Assembly: GCA_964545475.1 (NCBI GenBank) | Contig: CAZJGG010000005.1 | Location: 7,384-71,383, forward strand | Direction: 5' to 3' | DNA from: CAZJGG01 sp964545475 | GTDB lineage: Bacteria; Bacillota; Clostridia; Lachnospirales; JAISER01 | Length of the DNA: 64,000 nucleotides | Part shown: positions 27,175 through 34,271 of the stretch, piece by piece | Position numbering within the stretch: position 1 is the stretch's first letter | How the letters are laid out: each line of letters opens with the position of its first letter | Position numbers and translations under genes: made by a program | Notes under the pieces: generated by a model | The model's database searches: none | What the model was told of the DNA's origin: nothing | The model's input: only the letters and a program-made list of their open reading frames with translations

Positions 27175-28368
27175 ATGGGGAAACTTTATTTGGTTGGTTT
27201 TGGCGTGGGTGATGAAGAACTTTGGACTGTTAAAGCGAAAAAAATTATATCTAGCGCTGATAGAATTTTAAGCACCAGCAGGTTAAGTAAAAGTCTTCCA
27301 GAAAACAAAGACGTTAAAAGTTGTACATTAACAGAACTGATAAATGAATTAAGGACTAATACAAACGGCATAACGGTTGTATTAGTAAGCGGAGACTGCG
27401 GTTTTTTTAGCGTTTCAAAAAGTATTGTGGAGAGTTTTTCTAACATATATGACATTGAATTGATTAACGGAATAAGTAGTGTTCAGTATTTCAGCGCCAA
27501 AATAGGGATTCCTTATGATGATGCTCTTATTTGCAGTATGCATGGAAGAAGCCAACGGATTGTATCGAAAGTTGCATACAACAAAAAAGTGTTTGTACTT
27601 ACAGGAGGGGCATACAAAGCCCAGGATATTTGTAAGTTATTGGCTGAAAGCGGATTATCAGTTGTAAATGTTAGTATTGGCGAAAAGCTATCATACATAG
27701 ATGAAAGAATTGTTAAGGGTACTGCTGGGGAGTTAAAAAATATAGTTTTTGATGATTTATCTGTAATGTATATAGAAAACAAATCCTTTAAAAACCCTTA
27801 TTTGCCACTGATTGACGAAGACTTTATTCGTGGCGAAATACCCATGACAAAAGCAGAGGTGCGCTGGCTATCTATTCAAAAATTGGGAATAATGCCTACT
27901 GACATAGTTTATGACATTGGAGCTGGAACTGGTTCAGTTTCAATAGAAATGGCAAGAAAAGCTTTTGACGGCTTTGTGTATGCCTTTGAAATGAAAGAGG
28001 AAGCCTGTGATTTAATTAGTAAAAATAAAATTAAGCACGGCGCTTATAACCTTGAGGTAATACATACAAAAGCACCTGAAGGAATTGAAGGTTTGCCAAA
28101 ACCCGATAAAGTATTTATTGGAGGAAGCTCAGGTAACATTGGCGAAATTTTAAAGGCACTTAAAAGGAAAAATCCAGAAGTAAAAATTGTGTCAAACGCT
28201 ATTACTCTGCAAAGCGTTAATCAAATACTTAAAGGATATGAGAATTCAGGCTTTGCTAATAAGGATATAATCTGTGTCAATATAGCTAGATCTAAGAAAA
28301 TACAAAGTTACGATATGATGATAGCTCAAAATCCTATTTATATTATATCTGGTGATAACAATGAGTAG
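27175..28368 (+). CDS. cbiET: Fusion CbiE-CbiT: cobalt-precorrin-7 C5 / -6B C15-methyltransferase
   Basis: A 397-aa fusion equivalent to CobL. Residues about 1-200 form the CbiE tetrapyrrole methylase (LYLVGFGVGDEELWTVKAKK, VLVSGDCGFFSVSKSIVE). Residues about 212-397 form the CbiT Rossmann methyltransferase (MTKAEVRWLSIQKLGI, VYDIGAGTGSVSIEMA, VFIGGSSGNIGEIL), which methylates C15 and decarboxylates the C12 acetate. It ends in an 8-nt overlap with cbiA. Confidence 0.94.
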   Translation: MGKLYLVGFGVGDEELWTVKAKKIISSADRILSTSRLSKSLPENKDVKSCTLTELINELRTNTNGITVVLVSGDCGFFSVSKSIVESFSNIYDIELINGISSVQYFSAKIGIPYDDALICSMHGRSQRIVSKVAYNKKVFVLTGGAYKAQDICKLLAESGLSVVNVSIGEKLSYIDERIVKGTAGELKNIVFDDLSVMYIENKSFKNPYLPLIDEDFIRGEIPMTKAEVRWLSIQKLGIMPTDIVYDIGAGTGSVSIEMARKAFDGFVYAFEMKEEACDLISKNKIKHGAYNLEVIHTKAPEGIEGLPKPDKVFIGGSSGNIGEILKALKRKNPEVKIVSNAITLQSVNQILKGYENSGFANKDIICVNIARSKKIQSYDMMIAQNPIYIISGDNNE

Positions 28369-29731
28369 ACTTATGGTTGCAGGAACAGGAAGCGGATGCG
28401 GCAAAACCACTGTTACATGTGCGTTACTTGGGGCTTTTAAAAATATGGGGAAAAATATTGTTTCTTTTAAATGCGGGCCAGATTATATAGACCCTATGTT
28501 TCATAAAAAGGCGATTTTAACGGAAGCATACAATCTTGATATTTTTTTAATGGGTGAAGAAAATGTGCAATATTCATTGTGGCGTCATGGAAAAAATGCA
28601 GATTTATGCTTAATTGAAGGGGTTATGGGGTTTTACGATGGTGCCGGCAAAAGCGGTTTTGCTTCAGCTAGTCATTTATCAGATATAACAGAAACTCCAG
28701 TTGTTTTAGTGGTTGATGTTAAAGGAAAGTCTCAGTCTGTTTGCGCAGAAATATACGGATATATGAATTACCGCAAAAATAATATTTGTGCAGTTATACT
28801 AAATAATACAACGGAACATATGTATACATTTTATAAAGACATGATTGAGAGAGAACTACCTATTGAGGTTGTTGGTTTTATGCCAAACATTCAAGAGGCA
28901 TGTATTGACTCAAGGCATTTAGGTTTGGTTTCCGCTGGAGAAATAGCTGATATTCATAAAAAAATTAGTATATTAGCTGAAAGTGCGGCTAAATATATTG
29001 ATCTTGATAGGTTATATGAAATTTCCCAAAAAGTAAAGCCTATTACTGTAAAAAGTGATTTTATAAAGGATATAACTCCAAAGTATTTTCCGAAAATTTA
29101 CATAGCCTGTGATGAAGCCTTTAACTTTTATTACGAGGACAATCATGAATTATTAAAAGCTTATGGGGCGGAATTACACTTTTTCTCTCCAATTAATGAT
29201 AAAAAAGTGCCGGATGACGCCGATGGTATTATTCTTTGGGGAGGATATCCGGAACTTTGGGCAAAGGGGCTTTCGGATAACACATCTATGAAAAAAAGCA
29301 TTAAACAAAAGATTGAAAGCGGAATGCCAGTTTACGCAGAATGTGGCGGATTTATGTATCTACAGGAATATTTGACAGATTTACAAGGGCAAACGTATAA
29401 CATGCTTGGGGCAATAAAAGGACACTCCAAAATGACGAATCGCCTTCAAAATTTTGGATATGTTGAGCTTACAGCTAACTATGACAATATGCTTTGTAAT
29501 AGATATGACAAAATAAATGCACATTCATTCCACTATTCTTCAAGTGATAACGAAGGGAATGCTTTTACGGCTTTTAAAAAGAGCACAAACAGCGAATACC
29601 CTTGTATAGTAGCTTTTAATAATGTTTTTGCGGGTTATTTGCATATGCATTTTTGGGGTAACATAAATTTTGCAAAAAGATTTACTAAAGCTTGTGGCGC
29701 ATACCGATATAGGTTGAGAAAAGAGGAGTAA
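28361..29731 (+). CDS. cbiA: Cobyrinate a,c-diamide synthase CbiA
   Basis: Glutamine-dependent amidation of the a and c side chains, 456 aa. The N-terminal P-loop is GTGSGCGKTT (8-17), then CGPDYIDPMFH. The C-terminal amidotransferase nucleophile is Cys328 in YAECGGFMYL, with HSFHYS and AGYLHMHFWGN near the end. I use ATG 28361, giving the overlap ATGAGTAG with cbiET, rather than GTG 28352. Confidence 0.95.
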   Translation: MSRLMVAGTGSGCGKTTVTCALLGAFKNMGKNIVSFKCGPDYIDPMFHKKAILTEAYNLDIFLMGEENVQYSLWRHGKNADLCLIEGVMGFYDGAGKSGFASASHLSDITETPVVLVVDVKGKSQSVCAEIYGYMNYRKNNICAVILNNTTEHMYTFYKDMIERELPIEVVGFMPNIQEACIDSRHLGLVSAGEIADIHKKISILAESAAKYIDLDRLYEISQKVKPITVKSDFIKDITPKYFPKIYIACDEAFNFYYEDNHELLKAYGAELHFFSPINDKKVPDDADGIILWGGYPELWAKGLSDNTSMKKSIKQKIESGMPVYAECGGFMYLQEYLTDLQGQTYNMLGAIKGHSKMTNRLQNFGYVELTANYDNMLCNRYDKINAHSFHYSSSDNEGNAFTAFKKSTNSEYPCIVAFNNVFAGYLHMHFWGNINFAKRFTKACGAYRYRLRKEE

Positions 29732-29732
29732 C

Positions 29733-30377
29733 ATGGAATTTATATTTGAGCCTGAAGAAATAGAAAGAAAGAGTTTTGAGATTATAAGCAGCTTATTATG
29801 TGATAAAAAAATAAGCCAAGAGAATAGCAATGTAATAAAAAGGGTTATACATACAACGGCAGACTTTGACTATGCCGACAATCTAATTTTCTCTGATAAA
29901 GCAGTGGAAATTGCAATAAACGTTTTAAAAAACGGTGTTGACATTGTAACGGATACACAAATGGCAAAATCCGGTATAAATAAAAAAAATCTTGCTGCAT
30001 TAAATTGCTCGGTACACTGTTTTATGGACTCAGATGAAGTTGCTGTTTTAGCAAAGGAAAAGGGCATAACAAGAGCGGCGGTAGCGGTGGAATACGCATC
30101 AAAGAATTTGGAAAACCCTCTTATTTTTGTTGTCGGAAATGCTCCTACGGCGTTAATCCGCTTATACGATTTGATTAAACAGGGGTTATGCAAACCTGCG
30201 CTTATAATTGGTGCTCCTGTTGGCTTTGTAAATGTGGTGGAATCCAAGGAATTAATTATGCAGTTAGATGTGCCATATATAGTTGCTAAAGGAAGAAAAG
30301 GCGGAAGCAACGTAGCTGCCGCTATATGTAATGCGTTGCAATATGAGATTTTAAGAAATGGTCGCAGTGCTAATTAA
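29733..30377 (+). CDS. cbiC: Cobalt-precorrin-8 methylmutase CbiC
   Basis: Moves the C11 methyl to C12 to give cobyrinate, 214 aa. The catalytic His40 is in RVIHTTADFDY, and DTQMAKSGINKK, VVGNAPTALIRLYDL and GAPVGFVNVVESKE are all conserved. It lies one nucleotide after cbiA, completing the ring-modification set. Confidence 0.95.
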   Translation: MEFIFEPEEIERKSFEIISSLLCDKKISQENSNVIKRVIHTTADFDYADNLIFSDKAVEIAINVLKNGVDIVTDTQMAKSGINKKNLAALNCSVHCFMDSDEVAVLAKEKGITRAAVAVEYASKNLENPLIFVVGNAPTALIRLYDLIKQGLCKPALIIGAPVGFVNVVESKELIMQLDVPYIVAKGRKGGSNVAAAICNALQYEILRNGRSAN

Positions 30378-30402
30378 CACGTTATTTTAAAGAGGTCAAA
30401 AG

Positions 30403-30996
30403 GTGAATGTATATATTGTTAGACATGGGCAAACAGAATGGAATAAATTAATGCGCTGGCAAGGAAATAAAGATATTCCTTTAAATGAAACAGGGATTGA
30501 ACAATCCAAGCAGATTTCAGAAAAACTGCTAAACTATAATATAAGCCGTATATACTCAAGCCCCCTTATAAGGGCATATGAAACGGCAAGAATAATTCAA
30601 AAAAAAATACATATAGAAATAGTTCTTCTTGATGCACTGAAAGAAATAAGTATAGGGGAATGGGAAGGGCTTACACTTAAAGAAATGGAGCAATGTTACG
30701 GCGATTTATATAAGGAATGGAACATAAACGAGGCAGCTCATGTGGGCTTTGGAATTGAAAACTATAAAAGCCTTCAAAACAGAGCATTTGCCGCATTAAG
30801 TGAAATATGTTCCACAGAATATAACGCCGTATTGTTGGTTACTCATGGAACTTGGATACGAGCCCTAATGTGTAAGCTACTTCATATTCCGCTATGTTAC
30901 CGTAACTTTTTTGAGATAGACAATACAGGTATAAATGTTATAGAATATGATAAAAACAATTGTTCATTTAAGGTTATAACGCTTAACGCCTTATAA
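30403..30996 (+). CDS. cobC: Histidine phosphatase, probable alpha-ribazole phosphatase
   Basis: Phosphoglycerate-mutase-like phosphatase, 197 aa. RHGQTEWN (7-14) holds the phospho-accepting His8, and VTHGTWIRALM supplies the second His. The position at the end of the B12 operon supports alpha-ribazole-5'-phosphate phosphatase (CobC), although this family has many substrates and the assignment rests on context. The start is GTG 30403 with the SD AAAGAGG. Confidence 0.8.
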   Translation: MNVYIVRHGQTEWNKLMRWQGNKDIPLNETGIEQSKQISEKLLNYNISRIYSSPLIRAYETARIIQKKIHIEIVLLDALKEISIGEWEGLTLKEMEQCYGDLYKEWNINEAAHVGFGIENYKSLQNRAFAALSEICSTEYNAVLLVTHGTWIRALMCKLLHIPLCYRNFFEIDNTGINVIEYDKNNCSFKVITLNAL

Positions 30997-31035
30997 GAGC
31001 AGAATAAGGGCGAAGAAAGAGGTGCGGATTATTAT

Positions 31036-31305
31036 ATGCAGCAACAGAATTCTTTTAATTATTTTTGCAACAAGGACTGTGAATATTTTCCTTGCCATAA
31101 AGGTGTGGATGCGGAAAAGTTTAATTGCTTGTTTTGTTTCTGTCCTCTTTATATGCTAGGTGATAAATGCGGTGGAAAATTTGTTTATTCAGAAACTAAA
31201 AACCGTATAAAGAGCTGCACTAATTGTGAACTTCCTCACAATCCCGATTATTACGATGAAATAATCACAAAATTGAAGGAAGTAATGGTGTCTTCCGAAG
31301 TATAG
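31036..31305 (+). CDS. Small cysteine-rich protein at end of B12 operon
   Basis: An 89-aa protein with ten cysteines in the first 67 residues: FCNKDCEYFPCH, FNCLFCFCPLY, GDKCGG and IKSCTNCELPH. It resembles the cysteine-rich small domain proteins (a putative metal-binding family) often found beside cobalamin genes in Clostridia. No enzymatic function is known to me. Spacing from cobC is 39 nt with an SD (AAGAGGTG), so it is probably cotranscribed. A role in cobalt or iron-sulfur handling would be inference only. Confidence 0.8.
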   Translation: MQQQNSFNYFCNKDCEYFPCHKGVDAEKFNCLFCFCPLYMLGDKCGGKFVYSETKNRIKSCTNCELPHNPDYYDEIITKLKEVMVSSEV

Positions 31306-31338
31306 CAGTGTTTTAATTGAACGTGAGTTTCTAACAAT

Positions 31339-31417
31339 GTAGGGAATGACCCCTGTGTCATTCCGCTTTCAGGAAAATTGATGGCATTTTCGGAACGACA
31401 CATGGGTCGTTCCCTAC
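31339..31417. repeat. Inverted-repeat element with GTAGGG/CCCTAC ends
   Basis: A 79-bp element bounded by GTAGGGAATGAC and GTCGTTCCCTAC. Each end is itself a small hairpin (GGAATGAC/GTCATTCC and GGAACGAC/GTCGTTCC). It is related in design to the array at 38000-38935 and to 62880-62935. It lies just after the B12 operon and may also terminate or stabilise its transcript. Confidence 0.75.
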
Positions 31418-31484
31418 GTATTTCAGATGTCATTTGTGTATACTGTCGGTTTATGAAACGCACGTAGTAATTTATTTTTACCAT

Positions 31485-31513
31485 TTGACAAACATGTTTT
31501 ATTATGTTAGATT
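31485..31513 (+). promoter_or_regulatory. Promoter of the TPP-riboswitch operon
   Basis: TTGACA (31485-31490), a 17-nt spacer and TAGATT (31508-31513), placed about 20 nt before the riboswitch. Confidence 0.7.
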
Positions 31514-31532
31514 ATTAAAAGTTTAATATTAA

Positions 31533-31612
31533 ACAGGGGAGCTTTTTTGGCTGAGAGGAAGCGTAGACTTCGACCCTTTAACCTGATTCAGGTAATGCTG
31601 ACGTAGGGAGAT
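31533..31612 (+). promoter_or_regulatory. TPP riboswitch (THI element)
   Basis: The conserved THI core is clear: AGGGGAGC, GGCTGAGAGGAAG, CGACCCTTTAACCTGATTCA and GGTAATGCTGACGTAGGGAG. It controls the following ThiXYZ-type transporter, which is expected to be shut off when thiamine pyrophosphate is abundant. Confidence 0.96.
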
Positions 31613-31624
31613 TTTTTGTTGTAT

Positions 31625-31653
31625 AAAACTCCCTCTGGCAGGGAGGTTTTTTT
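31625..31653 (+). terminator. TPP riboswitch terminator overlapping the SD
   Basis: AAAACTCCCT (31625-31634) pairs with AGGGAGGTTTT (31640-31650), followed by a T run. The 3' arm GGGAGG doubles as the only SD for the next gene, so the same bases can serve transcription termination and translation initiation. Confidence 0.8.
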
Positions 31654-32412
31654 ATTTATAAGTATATTTACCCAGCGGCTGGTATTGTTGGAATTATTGT
31701 TTTTTGGCAAGGGGTTTGTTCTCTTGGTCTTGCCCCGGCTTTTATTTTGCCATCGCCGGTTAACGTTTTAAAAGCATTTATTTTTAATTTTTCTCAGCTT
31801 GCAGAGCATAGCGCAGTGTCTCTTGCGGAAGCTTTTTTGGGGCTTTTTATCGGTGTTTTTTTAGGGTTTGTGTTTGCAGTTATAATGGATAAGTCGGAAT
31901 CGTTTTATAAAATGTTTTATCCCTTGATTATTATTAGCCAAACTATACCGGTTATTGCCGTTGCACCTCTTTTGGTTTTATGGTTTGGGTACGGTATTGC
32001 GCCTAAAGTTGTGTTGATTGTTTTGGTTTGCTTTTTCCCAATGACAATTGCTCTTTTAGATGCTTTCCGTAATGTGGATAATGACGTAATAAATTTGCTA
32101 AAGTCAATGGGGGCAACTGAAATTGATATTTATAAGCACGTTAAACTGCCATGGGCGTTGCCATCTGTTTTTTCCGGGCTTAAAATATCAGTTTCTTATG
32201 CAGTTGTAGGAGCAGTTATTGCGGAATGGCTTGGGGGAACAAAAGGACTGGGAGTTTATATGACTAAAGTAAGAAAATCCTATTCTTTTGATAAAATGTT
32301 TGCTGTAATTTTACTAATTTCGCTAATAAGTCTAATGTTAATATGGCTTGTAGCTTTTATGGAAAAAAAGGCTATGCCTTGGAAATTTTTAAGAAAAGAG
32401 GAAAGTAATTGA
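31654..32412 (+). CDS. thiX: Thiamine-precursor ABC transporter permease (ThiX-like), AUU start
   Basis: BPD-type permease of a ThiXYZ-like importer of hydroxymethylpyrimidine or a related thiamine precursor, 252 aa if started at ATT 31654. The frame contains no ATG, GTG or TTG between the upstream stop (31624) and TTG 31747, yet it encodes a normal first helix (YPAAGIVGIIVFWQG) leading into FILPSPVNVLKAF. TTG 31747 would delete that helix and has no SD. GGGAGG (31641-31646) lies 7 nt before ATT 31654. The EAA-like loop is LLKSMGATEIDIYKHVKLP. It ends in TTGA, overlapping the binding-protein gene. Confidence 0.8.
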   Translation: MYKYIYPAAGIVGIIVFWQGVCSLGLAPAFILPSPVNVLKAFIFNFSQLAEHSAVSLAEAFLGLFIGVFLGFVFAVIMDKSESFYKMFYPLIIISQTIPVIAVAPLLVLWFGYGIAPKVVLIVLVCFFPMTIALLDAFRNVDNDVINLLKSMGATEIDIYKHVKLPWALPSVFSGLKISVSYAVVGAVIAEWLGGTKGLGVYMTKVRKSYSFDKMFAVILLISLISLMLIWLVAFMEKKAMPWKFLRKEESN

Positions 32413-33377
32413 AAAAGTTTTTTATATTAACAATGCTTGCTGTTGTTTTAAGCGGATGTGCTAAAAAAGAAGAAGAGGCTTCTGTTAAAATAGCGTTGGA
32501 CTGGATACCAAATACAAACCATACAGGTCTTTATGTTGCGCTTGAAAAGGGATATTACGCTGAAAATGGTCTAAACGTTTCAATTTTAGAGCCACCGGAG
32601 GACGGGGCTGTACCCCTTATGGCATCGGGAAATGCTGATTTTGCCATAAGTTATCAAGAAGAAATTGCTGCTGCTCTTTCTTCGGATACGCCTCTGCCGG
32701 TTGTAAGCGTAGCGGCAATAATAGAGCATAACACTTCCGGCATAATTTCTTTAAAGGAAAATAATATTTTAGGTCCAAAAGACATTGAAAATCATTCCTG
32801 CGCAACATGGAACACACCTGTAGAACAGGCGATTCTTAAAGATGTTATAACTAAAGACGGCGGAGATTTTAACAATGTTAATTTAATTCCACTTAACGTA
32901 ACAGACGTTATAACAGCTTTGCAAACAGATATTGATGCGGTGTGGATTTATTATGCTTGGGATGGCGTTGCTACAGAGCTTGCCGGGCTTGATACAAATT
33001 ATTTTTATTTCAAGGATATTGACAAAGACCTTGACTTTTACACCCCGGTAATTGCGGCTAATGAAAATTATTTAAAAAATAATTCTGAAACGGCAAAAAA
33101 ATTTCTTGAAGCAACAAAAAAAGGATATATATATGCTACTGAAAACCCAGAGGAAGCCGCAATTATTATTGTTAAACATGCGCCGGAAATAGATTTGGAT
33201 TTGGCTATAAAAAGCCAAGAATATTTAGCGAGTCAGTACGCAACGGATAAAAATAAATGGGGCGAAATTGATATTAACCGATGGGATGCATTTTTTGATT
33301 GGCTTTACAACAACGGCGTTATAGAAAAAAAATTAAACAGCGGGCAGGGCTTTACAAATGAGTATTTACCCAAATAA
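32409..33377 (+). CDS. thiY: Thiamine-precursor ABC transporter binding lipoprotein (ThiY-like)
   Basis: NMT1/THI5-family binding protein, 322 aa. The signal peptide ends in the lipobox LSGC (Cys17). The family motif KIALDWIPNTNHTGLYVALE is at about residues 27-46 and resembles proteins binding hydroxymethylpyrimidine or formylaminopyrimidine. The start is TTG 32409 within the TTGA overlap. TPP-riboswitch control supports the vitamin-precursor role. Confidence 0.9.
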   Translation: MKKFFILTMLAVVLSGCAKKEEEASVKIALDWIPNTNHTGLYVALEKGYYAENGLNVSILEPPEDGAVPLMASGNADFAISYQEEIAAALSSDTPLPVVSVAAIIEHNTSGIISLKENNILGPKDIENHSCATWNTPVEQAILKDVITKDGGDFNNVNLIPLNVTDVITALQTDIDAVWIYYAWDGVATELAGLDTNYFYFKDIDKDLDFYTPVIAANENYLKNNSETAKKFLEATKKGYIYATENPEEAAIIIVKHAPEIDLDLAIKSQEYLASQYATDKNKWGEIDINRWDAFFDWLYNNGVIEKKLNSGQGFTNEYLPK

Positions 33378-34122
33378 TATAAAGCTGTATACAAAGGGCA
33401 TAACTAAATATTATCAAGGTATGGCTATTATAGATGATATATCCGTTTGTCTTAAAGAAAATGAGATTGTTTCAGTTTTAGGGCCAAGCGGAGTTGGCAA
33501 AACTACTTTGTTTCACATAATATCGGGCTTATTAAAGCCCGATATTGGCGGAGTGTTTTATAATAATGAGGAAGTAACCGGGAAAATAGGTTATATAAGT
33601 TATATGCAGCAAAAAGACTTGTTGCTTCCTTTTAAAAAAGTTATAGATAACATAAGCCTGCCTCTAATTTTAAAAGGGGAAAACAAGCAAACAGCCAGAA
33701 GCAGGGCAAAAGAATTAATGGAGGAGTTTGGTCTTTCGGATTGCGAAGAACTTTACCCGGAGCAACTTTCAGGGGGAATGCGCCAAAGAGCGGCTCTTAT
33801 CCGCACATATTTGCAAAACAACGACGTCGCCCTTTTCGACGAGCCGTTTTCAGCCCTTGATGCATTAACAAAAGCTTCTATGCAGGATTGGTTCACGGCA
33901 TTTATTAAGAATATGAAAATGCAGGCCTTTTTTATAACTCACGATATTGACGAAGCAATTTCTTTAAGCGACAGAATTTATATTATTAATGGAATTCCGG
34001 GGAAAATTACAACTGAAATAACAATAGATAAACAATCCATGCCAAATAGTGAATTTAAGTTAACACAAACTTTTCTTGAATATAAAAAACAAATTATTGG
34101 AGCTTTGGAAATAAAACCGTGA
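33358..34122 (+). CDS. thiZ: Thiamine-precursor ABC transporter ATPase (ThiZ-like)
   Basis: ABC ATPase of the nitrate/taurine/thiamine-precursor group, 254 aa. Walker A is GPSGVGKTT (42-50), the signature is LSGGMRQRAAL, Walker B is VALFDEPFSALD, and the switch His is in FITHDIDEA. The start overlaps the binding-protein gene by 20 nt. Last gene of the TPP-regulated operon. Confidence 0.92.
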   Translation: MSIYPNNIKLYTKGITKYYQGMAIIDDISVCLKENEIVSVLGPSGVGKTTLFHIISGLLKPDIGGVFYNNEEVTGKIGYISYMQQKDLLLPFKKVIDNISLPLILKGENKQTARSRAKELMEEFGLSDCEELYPEQLSGGMRQRAALIRTYLQNNDVALFDEPFSALDALTKASMQDWFTAFIKNMKMQAFFITHDIDEAISLSDRIYIINGIPGKITTEITIDKQSMPNSEFKLTQTFLEYKKQIIGALEIKP

Positions 34123-34148
34123 TTAGCGAAAGCGTTTTGCGGTTTTTT
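34113..34148 (+). terminator. Terminator of the thiamine-precursor operon
   Basis: AAAACCG (34113-34119) pairs with CGGTTTT (34140-34146), with AGCG/CGTT pairing inside, and is followed by T-rich DNA. The stem overlaps the last codons of the ATPase gene. Confidence 0.65.
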
Positions 34149-34203
34149 ATTATTGAAACAAGCTAATTATTGTGGTATAGTGAATTGGCAATTAATAATT
34201 CAG

Positions 34204-34255
34204 TACTGTTTCCAATTAGATGCGGATTAATTATTGAATTGAATTGGAAACAGTA
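34204..34255. repeat. 14-bp inverted repeat upstream of flippase gene
   Basis: TACTGTTTCCAATT (34204-34217) and its exact complement AATTGGAAACAGTA (34242-34255) are separated by 24 bp. It ends 16 bp before the flippase start codon. It could be an operator or an RNA hairpin in the leader. Confidence 0.7.
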
Positions 34256-34271
34256 TAAATAAGGGAAAATC

